The notes: generated by a model from the letters alone, not told the origin. A stretch of 64,000 bases of DNA from Adiantum capillus-veneris (GCA_014529385.2 CM043966.1:98911087-98975086), one strand, 5' to 3'. Shown: positions 24,903 to 38,199, counted from the stretch's first letter. Made by a program: numbers and translations.

Positions 24903-24904
<2 letters not shown>

Positions 24905-25102
24905 GAGCACGCAGTCCGTCCGCGCTGCGCGGAGGGTTAATGAGCTCAATATATGAATATTAATTTTTAGTATTTCTTGTGTTGCAAGGTGGCGTAGGTT
25001 CACATGGGATGGGGAAAAGGTCTCTCAACTTAACCTTGAGCTGTTTGAAGATTCAAGAAATTAGTTACCTGAGAGGGGAGCAAAAACAAAATTGTGACTT
25101 AG

Positions 25103-25342
25103 ATTTTGCAAGAAAATAGAACGAATAGGTTAAAAATGTAGCTTAATTCATAGAAATTGGAGTGCGTTTATTTGATGAAAAATACCCACATTAGTGAACG
25201 TGCATGTAGTCCATCTGTGCACGTATTTTTCATCACATCGTGCTCATCCACCAATGTGGATATTTTTCATCAAATAAAAGCACTCAAATTTCTACAAATT
25301 AAACTATATTTTTATCATATCCGTTCTATTTTCTTGCAAATT
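25103..25342. repeat. MITE-like inverted repeat, arms about 100 bp
   Basis: The left arm (25103-about 25199) and right arm (about 25243-25342) are reverse complements at roughly 85% by eye. Shared blocks include TTTGCAAGAAAATAGAACG, then GAAATT.GAGTGC and TTTATTTGATGAAAAATA, then CCACATT.GTG. The loop of about 45 bp contains further short complementary pieces. No target duplication was settled and there is no coding capacity. Confidence 0.88.
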
Positions 25343-25654
25343 ACAAGAACGTAGTATGTTTGCCCTTGGGACTACGTGCTCCTTGTCCTAGTTTATTCCT
25401 TTAATGATTGTAAAAATTATTTTATGTTCCTTACGCACTTGTAGCTGGTGGCAAGCAATTCTAGACAACACAAAACATTGGATGCATGAGAGACAATTTG
25501 ATCATCAACAGGATCACCCATTGCTAAGTTTGTGAGTTGGGAATACCAAGCATCTTGCAAACAATAACACACCTGGAAAATATATATGTGAAGGTCCATC
25601 AGCCACACTTTCTGACACACAGCCCTAAACACAAACACCACACATCACTTCTTA

Positions 25655-25879
<225 letters not shown>

Positions 25880-25999
25880 AACCAAGTTAACCAAACAAGA
25901 TTACTCGCACATGATAAGCATGGCTGGGAGAAAATTCTTATGTAGGATGATAAGAAAATTGGCTTTGATTTCAATAGAAAGGTAGGTTTCTAGTGCTTT

Positions 26000-26880
26000 T
26001 CCATACTAGGAGGATAAGATTGGTTCACATTAATCTCTCACAAGCTGACAATGAGTTTTTGTTTACTCAATATGCTCTTGCAGTATAGCTTTTATATAAC
26101 TAAAAGGCTATCGATCTATAGTGTCTTTGAAGTTTTGTGGAATGTATAAGGTGGACTGGTTCACTCCCCCTATCAAATTGTGGAGGGTAAATTGGTCAAA
26201 AGAGAAGTGGCTAAAAGGTATAAACAACATTTGGGAAGTAAAATGGCCAAGTTCAATGAAGATAATCACTTTGAATTTGTTGTGGGGGCTTATCTCTACT
26301 AGGAGTAAGATTGTTGACAAAGGTATTGGCACAAACACTTGCTCTGGGTGCAAAGTAGCTTTGCAGGATCCCTTGCATCTTCTCAAAGACTATCCTTCAT
26401 TGTAGGGTCTTGTCACCTAAATCTACAAATGGGTACACTCAAATAGTCAGATATTTCTATCTCAAGTAGATTTAGAAATCCCAAAACATTTGTGTCCTTG
26501 AAAGAAACTTTGTAGTAGCTTGGCTCAATGATATCGTGCATGATAGCGATGACCTTATTTATTTGATATGGCCAAGAGTAGAGACAACTTTGCAAGTCGA
26601 AGAATGTAAACACGCAATGAGTTACATTGGCTATTCAAGTGGTGCCCTCTTGTGGAGAAGCAGATTATTGACCTTGGGTTGAACCTATTAGATGAGAACT
26701 AAAATAGGGTCTTTTGATAATGTATTGTACATTGCGTCTTTTGCTAATGTATTGTACATTGCTTTTTTGGAAATGTTGTCCCTTCAAGGCACATCTAGTG
26801 CTTGAGGCTCATTGTATATTAATTGATGATTTAATATAGTATCTCTACTTACAATTGCTAGTATGCATTTAAAAAAACAA
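26000..26880 (+). mobile_element. LINE 3' fragment with zf-RVT region
   Basis: The frame 26121-26405 reads WPSSMKIITLNLLWGLISTR, then SKIVDKGIGTNTCSGCK and DPLHLLKDYPSL. This is the zf-RVT box of plant L1 ORF2 ('pSmKiFlWkll...l.TR..L...gi....C..C...EtlxHLl..C'), with the last Cys replaced. The segment ends in an A-rich tail (aaaaaaacaaaac, about 26,868-26,882), as expected for a 5'-truncated LINE copy. Several stops are present. The left boundary is uncertain. Confidence 0.7.
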
Positions 26881-26882
26881 AA

Positions 26883-28702
26883 CCGTTGGCCACAACAATG
26901 GAAAAGACATTGCATACAATGGTCTTGGTTTCCTAATGAAGCTTTAAAACTATAGCAAATATAAAAATGAATACATACACCATGGAATGGAACTCAAAGG
27001 ACATGTATACTTGTAAGACATGGAATTAGGACTTTAGCTCAAAAAGTCTAAGTTTTGACTTTGTATCCTTTATATGTATTTATCCTACCTTCTAAATTCT
27101 CATACAAATTTATACTATGTATGGTGTGGTGATTTTCCCCTCCTAGCCCTCAAACAAGGAATCATAACACACCAACAAACAAGAAATGTCAGATAAATAC
27201 TAGAAAGTATTTGGAATGATTTAATTGTTCATTTTCACCTTGAGGAAATAGGAATTCACATATTCATTATCATTGAGTATCGCTTAAAGATGTACCACCA
27301 TAAGTCACTAGCTAAACGAGGCTTTTTCTCATTCCCTTACTTTTCAAAGTAGAGACATGTGTAGAAGACTCAAGTTCACATGCACCCCATAGTGATTTTA
27401 TATGGTAAATCTTGAAAATAAAATTCCAATATTATAGCATATCTATCTACTCAATTGTCTTTCTTTGCATTTCTCTGGACAATTCTTACCTCTTGTCTCT
27501 ATTTCTTGTTTTGCTTATCAACATAAAGAATTTATTTCCTTTGGAAACTAGAGGTTGGGGTCTTTAGAGGTGACAAAATTGCTTTTTAAACCCCCTATGC
27601 TACATATTATGGCTGAAAAATGAAATAAGTTAATGACGATGAATCTAAACTTAGTGATTATGTTTCCTCTAAACACAAGGAGTGTTTGAAGAGATGGTGG
27701 TGTTAGTAAATAGACACTCTTCATGAAGCTCAACATCCATGGACTCAACATGTTCCTCACAATTTACTGCTTGTTTGTAATCAAAGTTACTATCAAATCA
27801 TGGCTTCTTAGGACATTTCCACTCAATGACCTCCTATCAACTTCAATGTGTATGTCCCACTAGATCAACACTTAAGATCATATATTTCATGTAGATTTTA
27901 AACACAATGCACTTCTGATTGTTTCTCTCTTGACTTGAAAATGTATCATATGAAATAAGGGGATTATAATGTTTGTTTTCTAAAGATCATGAGATCTCCT
28001 CAATTTGGAAAAGGAAAAAGATACTTTAGGCTTAAAGTTTGATACGTGGAATGGGAACTTGGAAGGCAATGGAAATGGGAAGGTTGAATGTGGATTGGGA
28101 AAGTGAAGGTTGATAATATATGAAATGAAAAATCTCATGAAAGGAAGTCAAAGGACTTTGTACAACTACGAGATTTTGCAAAATTCTACCCACAACTTGA
28201 AAAGACCACAATATTTTAAAAAATCCAATGCATTATGTCAAGAACACGAGCCTAAAAGACCTAAAAATTGTGAAAAAAATCTAAATAAGAATCTCTCAAA
28301 AAATAAACACTCATTTTGATTAAGTACAAGATGAAGATCACATCTTGGCAAAGGGTTGAACAACAGGAAGAAGTAGCCCTCAAAAACATGTCCTAAGGAA
28401 AGCTAAACAATTATTTATTTCTTTTAAAAAAGTTTAACAACTTTTCTTCAAGGGAACCTCATAACCTAGCTATCTATACACTCCTTCACTCTCTTCGTTT
28501 TGCTCTCACCATTGTGCTCTTCTTCCCCCCAAAGTGCCCTTTTGTCTGCTCATATCTATATATGCATCTTTGCTACTTTGCATGCAATACTTGAGTCATG
28601 ACTATACATATGTCAGTTGAGTGTAGACTGTGCACTCATTTAATCTATTGCTACATTTATTAAGTTTTTATCTTTCTAGAAAGATGGATTACTACTTAGA
28701 AG
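26883..28702. other. no gene seen; AT-rich
   Basis: No domain, RNA gene or clear repeat structure was recognised in this stretch. Confidence 0.5.
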
Positions 28703-28961
28703 TGTTATGTTGCCATGCTCAAAAGCTAGCTAACGATTCCAATAGAAAAAGGGTAAGAGTGATCACCGAGATGAGAGGCGCACTCTAACTAGAACATTCA
28801 AGGGTTAGTTGGCTAATCATGGGCGCCCAAGTGTGAATGGGCAAGCTCATATAAAAGTCACCTAAACCTAAAAATCATGTATTCTCTCATTTGTGCAATT
28901 GAAGAGTGCTCTTGCTCCATCTCCATCTCCTTCTTCATCTCCTTGTATGTGTGTGTATGCA

Positions 28962-29015
<54 letters not shown>

Positions 29016-29051
29016 ATCGAGCATTGCGACAGTACGACGATGGCGAGACGG
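28703..29051 (+). repeat. element A 5' LTR, first part
   Basis: It starts TGTTATG and aligns with the reverse complement of the element C LTR. Shared stretches include gatgagaggcgcactctaac, gggcgcccaagtgtgaatgg and gtgcaattgaagagtgctct. The TATA-like sequence catataaaag lies at about 28,850. A (GA)n tract (28965-29013) sits where C has a shorter GT/GA tract. The LTR resumes at 31,201. Confidence 0.87.
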
Positions 29052-31200
29052 TGGTATAGCCAGATCCGGTTAACCCATTGACAAACCAAATTCATGTATG
29101 TGAATGCAACCAAGGTTATGGCAGAGTCCTTGTGCAAGTACATGATGCAGGATAAAGCAGGTACCACCAGGATATGTATGCAAAGTGTGGCATTTGGGAG
29201 GTCAAAGGTGGGTTTCAACCCTACTAGATGGAGAATCTTAGAAATGATTAAAAGGCACCGCTTATCAGTTTCTTTTGCTACTATCAGAGCTTTACAACTC
29301 TCGGATTTGGGGCTATGACAACTCAAGTTTGTGGGAAATCAAGGCGACAGTACTATTCTCAATATCCAAATCTTAGGATGGATGTTCGGCCACATTTGCG
29401 GCTATATGTCTAAATACTCAAGAGAAAAGGATGGCCTTGCATATGATCGATGGATTGGTGCAAGGAGACAACATAAGGTTTTTAAAGATGCAAGAGGATG
29501 GCGAGTGACATAGGATATAGAGTTAAATTGGTGTTTTTCTAGCATGGCCAGTCGAAGGCGTGTGAAGGGTAGCTAGCTCTCTCCACCTTCGAAGGTGTTT
29601 GAGCCGTTGGGACTAAGGCTTGGGATAGTTAATGCTTTCTACAAATTTGATTTTATGCTTGTGATGCATGAAGCTTTCCATATTCATTGCATCACCTAGG
29701 TCACAAGGAACACAAAGATTGTAAGGGAGGTTTTTGTTTAAAAGTAAAGCAAAATAAAAATGAGTGTCTGCATGGGAAGGTGGCACCATCTGGTCGCCTG
29801 CATGAAGGAAGGCTACAGCGGGGAGAGTTGCACGCGGTGGGTGGCCAATAGGATGGTTTTGAGGGGCCGCAACCTCCAGGGATGGAGGATGGAGGGAGGT
29901 AAGGGCTGCAGCCCATCGAAGGAAGGAGCGGGCAGGTGGTATATTGGCTGTAGGGCAGTGCCACAAAAGGTGAAGAGGGGCTCGGGGGGCGCCACTCAGG
30001 AAGGCCGCCAGTTGCAGGGGGTTTGGAAGGTCGCCAAGGACCGGTAGAGCAGGAGGGCAACCAGCTGGAGGGAGAAGCCTGAGAGTAGGCAAGGGCTGCA
30101 GGTAGTGGCCACCATATCACAAGGATAGAGGAGATGGGAGCGCTGTAGAGGAGGAAGGAGGCAACCAGTTGTTGGGGAGAGGCCATAAGAAGCCATGGGT
30201 CGCTATGAAGGGAAAGCGATGATATGCAGCTGAGGACACTACTACAGAGCCACAAAGGGGTTGAGGGTATCACTTGATATAAAGAGGCTGCAGAAAGAGG
30301 AGGGTAGAAGGAGGAGCTAGCACAGAAGTGGCTGAGAGTTGAAGGAGGAGAAGAACCGTGTGCAGGACACAGGAGGAGAATTGATTTGGTGGGGTTAGAC
30401 TCGCGGATGCTGAGCAACGGGCCATTTGTAATGGCTCACTGGGGACTACAAAAAAGAGCTGCTGAGGGAGCCCGTGATCAGAAAGTAGTCCATGGGAGGG
30501 TTGTCGTAGAACTTGGAGGCTTGAATGTTGAAGGGCCACCAGAGGGAGGATTGTGAGCCGGTGCAGGGAGGTAATTATTGTGCAAGGCCGAAGTGGATAT
30601 GAGGATATGAAATATAGCAAGGACAAGAGAACGTGGGCTGCAAATAGCAATATGGAAAGAATTCAATGATTGTATCAAGAGAGAAGGACGGGCCATGGGC
30701 TAACGATCATGAGGGAGGAGCCACCGCTGCAAACTGAGTCACCTTCATAAAATAGCGAGTGAGCTTGGCCATGAGTATTTGAAGAGATGAAAGGACCTGC
30801 GAAGGTTCTCGCCATATCAAATGGGGAGGGAAAAAGACAAAGAAGCCGTGAGTCGAACCAACATCAAAGAGGGGGATCATAGGCATGCTTGGAGTATCAT
30901 TGTTATACACCCTATAATGGAAATATCTACCTTGATATTGGTCCAGTCGGTTCTCAAATCAATGTCGATTTTCTCTCTAGCTATTGTATCCAGTTGTGTG
31001 TTGAGTATATGAAAACTTTTGGTGTGGATATTGGTGTATGCAATTAGGGATGGTTGGGTACGGGCCCGGGTGGTAGTCGTTGCAAATTGGGAGTCTGGGT
31101 GTGTGATTATTAGGGGATAGGGGTGTTGTGAGATCATTGGGCTATAGAGAGGCATCTAGTTTGTGCACTGTGTGTGTTCCCATTTCCCCCTTCCCAGCGC
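29052..31200. other. 2.15-kb insertion of unknown origin inside the element A LTR
   Basis: LTR homology with element C stops at gcgagacgg (29,051) and resumes at ttgagcgcggcacg (31,201). The intervening sequence has no RT, transposase or other domain that I recognise. A minus-strand frame at 29,700-30,417 is long but low in complexity and is probably not a gene. No clean target duplication or terminal repeat is visible. Confidence 0.75.
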
Positions 31201-31396
31201 TTGAGCGCGGCACGATGGTAGCTCCTTCTTCTTCGTGGTGAGGAATCCTCTACGAGGGTGAGCGTAGGGCGGTGAGTGACACACCCTTGCTCTCTTAAGA
31301 TTGCTAGATTAGTTTGTTATGTGCTTGCAACCATTTGTGGCTTGCACACAATATATAGAAAGTCCCTTGCTTTGACACATGCGACAGACAAGCACA
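31201..31396 (+). repeat. element A 5' LTR, second part
   Basis: It continues the alignment to the C LTR (gagcgcggcacga, gcggtgagtgacacaccctt, aagtcccttgct.cgaca) and ends at ACA, four bases before the primer binding site. Confidence 0.87.
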
Positions 31397-31400
31397 TTTT

Positions 31401-31418
31401 TGGCGCCGCTGTCGAGGA
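31401..31418 (+). promoter_or_regulatory. element A primer binding site (tRNA-Asp type)
   Basis: It reads TGGCGCCGCTGTCGAGGA, two to three changes from the TGGCGCCGTTGCCGGGGA complement of plant tRNA-Asp used by Athila/Tat elements. Confidence 0.8.
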
Positions 31419-31462
31419 AATGCCTTGCATTAAGCTCGAATAACACTTCCTCCTAAAACTTC

Positions 31463-34345
31463 ATGGAGGGTTACCCAATGCCTAATCCAGATAACTCAAG
31501 CCAAGACATGCATTCCATGGGCCCACGGTTTAGGCCAAGCGTGCTTAGCCGCTTAAAGGAAACCTTTAGTAGAGCCACTCGCTCAGAACATGGAGCTAAC
31601 GATGTAAATGAGGAGGGTGGGGAAGTAAATTTTCCATTCATGATCAACGTAGATCCCATGCTTTTGGAGAGTGTGCACGTGAATACTCCATTCATTGCAC
31701 CCCCTGACTCTTCAGAGCTACTCCCCTCCGAGGTTATGTTACTTGATGGTAGAAGCCTTTCTGAAGTGCAAGAGGTTGAGCAATATATCCTTGTTGCGAG
31801 GGAAAAAGAAATCGAAAGCTTATGCAAGGTGGAGCAACGACGAGAGTTAAAAGCAAAAGCCCCTATGTAAATATCCTTGCTAGGAGAGCAATCAAGTGCT
31901 CCTGAAATAGCGACCACTAAGGGTCAACCCATAGAGAGCCATATTGCATCTAGTTCAAAAGACACCCCTAGCACCTTAATCCTAGATGGGGCGTTCCTAA
32001 ATAAGAATTAGGAGTACGAACTACAAACAAAAACTCTAACCAACCTATACACAGACCACACCTATCATGTGGGTTGGTTAGATATCCTACAATCCACAAT
32101 GGGTGCTACTAGTGTAGAGGATCTACAACAAAGAGTTTGTGAGGTCATCCATAGGGTTATTGAGCTAGAGAGACAGAACAAGGGGATCCACATGCCTTCA
32201 ACGGGTCTCATGAGATTCTTGGATACAGGGAAGGCTAAACAACCAACCTTATCGCAAATGGAGACTCCCTCGGTAAGCTCAATGGATCCTCCATATGTTG
32301 TTTCGCCAGGGGTCTCAGTGCAATTTGAGCCCACAAGTGATAGCTTTACCTTTCCAAGTATAGCTCATCTTTCCCTTGGTGACACCACGGCTACCATGCC
32401 TACCCTAATGATGGGCATGCCAAAAAACACGCCATGGACCTCATTTGTTAGTAAAGCACCGCTACATGGTAGCTCAATGCCTGCAACAGTACCTACAGGT
32501 GTGTACCAATCGTGTACACCTATAGGTCCACGTACTCATGTAGTTCCTACCCCTCCCATTGTTTCAACAACCTATGCTTCACAACCACAACACCCAAGCT
32601 CTTATTTCCATGGGACCATACCGGCTAGCATTAGCATGTCACATCCGACGTGTGCTATGCCTAGGGCCACACACATGAACTTTGGGCCACCACATGGCAT
32701 AACACCATACCAAACTTGGAACCCAATGGCTTCCTATGTGCCAAGCCCAATGCCAATACCTACTCCACATGTAGTCTCTGGAGCGCCTTCACCCACGGTG
32801 CCTCCTCACTTAGGTGACTTGACAACATTTGCTCAAGCTATCGGTTGATCTATTGCTGAGAATATGCGTAACACGCTTGATAGAGAGCCTAGAAGTAAGA
32901 GTACAAATAGCCAAGCTCACACAAAAATTTAGTGGACCAGGGATGTGAGAAATCATATCAAAGTGTTTGAACAAATATGCAATTCTCTAGGAGAACACAA
33001 TGATCTGCATAAGAGTAATGCTTTAAGCCTAACCTTAAGTGAGAAGGCTGGAAATTGGTATAGAGTCCTAAGGGTGGAAGAAAAAACAATTTACCCTACT
33101 CTTAGGAGATTGTTCTTGAAAGAATACATACGAGAGGGAGTGCTTTGGGGTGTAGCCTATCAACTCCAGAAAGCCCAACAAGAGGAAGGAGAGTCGGTGA
33201 GAGACTTCATTAGTCGCTTGAAGCATTTGAATTCTCGCTGTAATCCAAGTGAGTGCTTCAATAATAATCAATTGCTTGATAGATTCATTAGGGGATTACG
33301 AGATGAGGATATCTACAATGGCCTAGTCATTAGAGGTATCACCACTTGGGAAGGAGTCACCACCAATGCGATCCAATTGGAGGATAATTTAATGATTGAA
33401 GGAGAAAGAGTGTCTATTGAAACTATATCTACTAGCTCGTAAGCGTCGGGGCATTAGCCAATGACCCTAAAGCCTATTGCTAAGGAGCCAAAAATATTTG
33501 AGATGACTTTAGCAGATCTCACCAAGGCCATTCAAGAGAGTCTTAGAGACAATCGTGCTTCGCAAAACAATCATATGTATCCAAGAAGGGAGCAACAATG
33601 GTGCTCATTATGCTATGGTCCGCATAGTTCCAGTGAATGTCCTACTTTTAGAGTAAAATTCAATGGGAATTGCAATGCCTATGGAAGGTATGGTCATCAA
33701 GCTAAGGATTGCATAGTATTTAAGCGTGCGATGGACAATACCAACCTTATCATGGATAGACACACCTTGAGTGCCTGCATTGATGCCGGTCCCACTTCTT
33801 GAACAAACGTCACAACACATGGTCCCTAGGGCCCAAAATGTTGTTCAAACAACACCCTTACCACCTCCAGTGCTAGGACCGCAACCACCACATCCGAGAA
33901 TCAGTTCTGTGAATCAAGTGGGTTGTGAGTCATCTATTGCTTGTTTGGAAGGCTGTGAGGAAGATATAGACCCTAATATTGCCTATGGGATAGATGCGCT
34001 TAAAGAAAGTCCACAATGCTACATGGAAGAATGTTGGGGACAAGTCAAACTTGTCTATCAAGTAGCTGCTCTTGCTGCAAGAGGCCAAAATATCAATTAG
34101 AGTACCAAGAGACCACCTCTTCAATGCTATGAGTGTGGAGGTTCACATCGTGTGGCCGAGTGTCCTATTAGGCTACAAAAGAACGCCACACTAATGCAAA
34201 CCAATCAAGCGAGCACGTCTACAATGCTGATACTCATGTGTAATTGATGTGGCATAGATAATTTGATTGCCCAATGTCCAAATAATCCAAAGGCACCGAA
34301 GATCACGCCATTAAACTTGATTGAGGTTATCGAGGAGCCATCATA
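31463..34345 (+). pseudogene. element A Gag with four zinc knuckles (broken)
   Basis: The frame from 31463 (MEGYPMPNPD) aligns with codon 58 onward of the element C protein (MEAYPTQN), so the N-terminus is missing. A Pro/Met-rich region (32,300-32,850) precedes the Retrotrans_gag core at 32,945-33,442, with KAGNWYRVLRVEEKTIYPTL, LKEYIREGVLWGVAYQLQKA and FIRGLRDEDIYNGL. Knuckles are at 33,598 (CSLCYGPHSSSEC), 33,680 (CNAYGRYGHQAKDC, second Cys changed to Tyr), 34,125 (CYECGGSHRVAEC) and 34,243 (CN-stop-CGIDNLIAQC). Stops at 31,868, 32,848, 33,440, 33,800 and 34,098 break it. Confidence 0.9.
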
Positions 34346-34879
34346 AAGTACACCCGTGGTACCAGTAAATGTACTCACATGATTGATGCTCCAAAGACAA
34401 AATTATATTCTTGAAGAAAGAGACACGACATCAATTGCCCAATCTCAGAAGAAGAAGAAAACAGAAGGAAGAGATTGCAAAAAGCAGCGAAGTCATACCC
34501 CAGTTCAAAGACCAACATAGGGACTGGTGACGACCCTGTATATATGAACGACTCTGAAGAGGATTCTGATTCAGGTGAAACCATGGAGACCAAAATCACC
34601 ACTAAGAAAGAAACCAACAAGGAACATCATCACGAGCCACAATGTCCATGATCCAAGAAGAAGATAGGAACTTATCCAAACCCTATAGAGGAAATTGAGC
34701 GGGTCAAGCAATTAATGAGTTTGGTAGAAGATACCCAAAGGGATCTAGAACTAGCACCTAGGCATATCCAAATTACAAACACATTGTTCCCTATGCAACA
34801 ACAACCTCACAAAGTCCATAGACCCCTAGACATACCTAGTGTCATCCAAGAAGAAAGTGACTTACAGTCATAAGAAAGT

Positions 34880-35560
34880 GGGCATACTCACTTCTTGCTC
34901 AAAATAGTGTTTACAGACGGACTACCTGACCCTATCGAAGAAATGAAGATCCCATCTTCCCCATGTCAAGAGACAGAAGCCCAAAAGATGTCGTTAAACA
35001 TTGCCAAATTGATGGATTTCATGGCTTTAGAAGTTAGAACCACCATCATGTCTGAACTATATGGAGACCTTGAGCTATTCTTAGCTCTTCGAGCTTTCTT
35101 GAATGGACAATTTGCATAGATAAATGGAGCTAGGGAGATGCCAATAGAGGAGGAACACTTAGATTTACAACCCAACCTAAATGAGAACCTTGTTATAGAA
35201 ATACCTGTTAACACGTTGGGACAATACTTTGAGGGCGATGAATCCAATGCAACCATACCCATCACTACCAAGGGATTAACTGTGAAGGGAATCCTTGATG
35301 GTGGCATTGGGGTTAGCATTGTGACCAAATTTTTTTGGAAAACTATGGGAAGACCTCACCTTGTGACCACAACAATAGTAGTAAAGATGGCCAATGGGTC
35401 TATTGTTAAACCTATTGGGATGCTATAAAATCTCAAGATCAAGGTCTTTGGACATAAAATAAGAAATAACTTCATTGTTATGGATTTCTCCAAGCACACT
35501 ATGGCATCTGAGATGATCTAGGATGTCCTTTCATAAGGGAAGTAAAAATGGTGCATGACT
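34880..35560 (+). pseudogene. element A protease (retropepsin-like, DGG)
   Basis: The frame 35138-35428 has IPVNTLGQYFEGDESNAT, GLTVKGILDGGIGVSIVTK and VVKMANGSIVKPIGML. After a stop comes the flap/C-terminal part, ending in a degraded form of the 'ILGRPFM' motif near 35,520. The active-site triad is DGG instead of D-S/T-G, as also in element C. From memory, DGG variants occur in other plant Ty3-gypsy proteases. The protein would cut the Gag-Pol precursor, but this copy is broken. Confidence 0.83.
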
Positions 35561-36540
35561 GGTCTAAAAACCATGTCTACTTGCAGTTCCAAGATTCTGT
35601 CATTCGAGTGGATCGTGTAACTGGTCGAGCATATCCTCTAGGAAATAGGTTTATAATTGATCATAAATCTGACACCACAGTTCACGTGGCCCCATTGCAG
35701 TATTGTTACACATGTAAAGTGGACACTAATGTTGGGGAAGATTCTCCTTATATGAATGTACTACCTGGGATGACTGAGTCGGACAATGTGGATTGGGTCC
35801 ACTTAATAAAAACCATAGACACTTGGGGAAACAGGGGGACAACCTGGATAACACCTGAGGGGGATGAAATGCCACCACTCGTACCCTTAAATATGCTAGA
35901 AGCAATACATATAGGTTCTGATGACCTACAAGATGAAGGTTTGACTAGCGTTAGGACCAATAGCATCTCACAAGACTATAGCCCACACGATTTGGGGTTA
36001 GAATCATTAATTCAAATTGACTCTGAGGAGGAAGAATTTGAGTTAAATCTTAGTGAAAATGTGAGGACAAACCATTCAGAGCAGAGTGATACCCTAGATG
36101 ACAATCTATCCAAGGGAGCAGAAGACACAAGTAGCAATTTATCTAGTGACTCTTTACTAGAGATCAGCCATAATAAAAAATTAGACAAGAAGAGTAAGAG
36201 ATATAAGAGGCGACAATATCGAGCAAATGTGCATGCTAGAATAAATGAAAAGAAATCTACCGCAGCATGGCTATGTGATGCTCATCGAAAGTTGGTAGAT
36301 AATTGGGGTGGATACCTTCAAAGTGTTATGTGGTGTAGTCCACAACCCATTGACATCGCACAACTAGAGGCTATAGAGAAGCCAAAGTTGAGACGTATAG
36401 TAAGGAGGCAACAAAATCGAGAGTTAGCTCAACAACAAAAGGAATCAAAAGTGAAATCACAGTCCACAGAACAACAGGATCCCACAGACTTACACCCTGC
36501 ACCTGAACATTTCAAATTCTACACCACAGAGGAACGCTAG
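35548..36540 (+). pseudogene. element A protease tail and acidic linker
   Basis: An open frame of 330 codons begins MVHDWSKNHVYLQFQDSVI, the same sequence that follows the protease of element C, and continues through LPGMTESDNVDWVH and EGDEMPPLVPLNMLEAIH. Beyond that it has no partner in C, because C is deleted from here. The C-terminal half is acidic and then basic (YKRRQYRANVHARINEK), like protease-RT linkers of large plant gypsy elements. No enzyme domain was recognised. Confidence 0.75.
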
Positions 36541-36543
36541 GTT

Positions 36544-37640
36544 GTGTATACAAAGGCTCAAAGAAAACCTATCAATGGAAGAAATGGAGTTTATGATGGT
36601 CCAGTGATACTTAAGGAAATAGAGTTAGCAGACCCCGGAGAAGAGTCCAAACCTATTTTCATTGCCCAAGATCTGACAGAGACTGAGGAGTGTGTACTTA
36701 AAGAAATTCTCAAGGAATTCAGGGATATATTTTCTTGGACATATCATGATATGAAAGGTGTTCCACCTTCCATGGTGCAACACACAATCCCCATGAATAG
36801 CATGGCTAAACTAGTCCAGCAACGACCCTACTGAATGAATCCTAAGTATGTAAAGATTGTTCAAGAAGATATTGAAAAGCTTGTGAAATGCGAATTCATA
36901 TACCCTATTGAGAACTCAAAATGGGATTCTCCAATAGTGATTGTGCCAAAAAAGAATGGGAAACTCAGAGTGTGCGTGGACCTCAAGAAGGTCAATGCCG
37001 CCACTAGGAGGGACCATTACCTCTTGCCATATTCAAAACTTGTGCTTGAAAGAGTTGCAAGAAAAGAAGCTTATAGATTTTTAGATGGGTACTCTGGATT
37101 CAATCAAATCACAATTGTGCTAGAGGACCAAGCTAAAACAGCCTTTATAATCGAATTTGGAGTGTTCGCATTTCGTGTTATGGATTTTGGCTTAACCAAT
37201 GTCCCTACTACCTTTCAAAGATTAATAAACATTGCTTTTAGAGAATATTTGAGGGAGTTTTGCAAAGCTTTCTTAGATGACCTTTGTGTTTATTCCTCTC
37301 TGAAAGAATATCTATCATGCTTACAAAAAGTGTTTGAGAAGTGCAGATTGTATGCCATCTCCTTAAACCCTTTTAAATTCCAATTTTAGGTTAAACATGG
37401 AGTCATTTTAGTGCATATAGTGTCCAAAAATGGGATTTCCACAGATGAGAGCAAAATTAAAGCCATTGCTGAATTGCCACCACTTACAAAAAAACTATAA
37501 AGGAGTTTAAAGGTTCATGCGTCATGTTGGTTATTACCGACGATTTATTTTAAACTTTGTCGAGATAGATCATCCTTTGTATAAGCTTCTTATTGAGTTC
37601 CACTGGACCGTAGAGTGTGACCATGCTTATGAGTCATTGA
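36544..37640 (+). pseudogene. element A reverse transcriptase
   Basis: After the leader segment EFRDIFSWTYHDMKGVPPSM come SPIVIVPKKNGKLRVCVDLK, YRFLDGYSGFNQITIV (first Asp), FGLTNVPTTFQRLINIAF, and the catalytic box FLDDLCVYS (YxDD changed to FLDD) at about 37,275. A stop at 36,832 and one at 37,388 interrupt it, and the thumb/connection (KHGVILVHIVSKNGISTDES, 37,395) follows in frame. RVT_1 of Ty3-gypsy type. Confidence 0.9.
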
Positions 37641-38165
37641 AAAAGACCTTCACAAGTGCTCCTATTCTATGAGTGTCCAATTGGAATGTAATTTTCCATG
37701 TGCATATTGATGCATCGAACTTTGCTATTGGGTGTGTTCTAGCTCAACCAAGAGAACATGAATTGGACTACCCCATTAGCTTTGCAAGTCTTCAATTGAA
37801 TGATGCCGAGAGAAACTGCACCACTACAGAGTGGGAAGGTTTAGGTATGATTTATGCAGTGAAGAAATTTTGCTACTACTTTCTGGCCAACAAGTTTGTT
37901 TTCTATGTTGATCATCAAGCCTTGTTATATCTAGTAAATAAACCTTGTTCCACGGGAAGAATTACATGATGGTTGTTAATTCTCCTTGAGTTTGATTTTA
38001 CCGTTGTGGTGAGACCTGGTAAAAGACATGTCATGGTGGATCATTTTGTCTCGCATGGGCCTAATTGTGAAGCCCCTACTAGAGTCGATGATGAATTTCC
38101 TGATACTTCCTTATTTCTAGTCGAGACCATGACTGAATGGAGTGAGAAGATTGTGAAATTTTGAG
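37640..38165 (+). pseudogene. element A RNase H
   Basis: HVHIDASNFAIGCVLAQP (37,700), ERNCTTTEWEGLGMIYAVKK and YVDHQALLYLVNKP follow the RNase H fold common to Ty3-gypsy elements. After a stop at 37,967 it continues FDFTVVVRPGKRHVMVDHFV, where the usual 'ADALSR' is degraded. No second RNase H is seen between this and the integrase. Confidence 0.87.
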
Positions 38166-38199
38166 TTAATGGTTTTCCAGCCAAACAGCTTCGTAAGGA

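Noticed and set aside
29613-30650. Long minus-strand frames (up to 238 codons) in the 2.15-kb insertion
   Set aside because: Pro/Ser/Leu-rich low-complexity translation, three overlapping frames on the minus strand and one on the plus, and no domain recognised.
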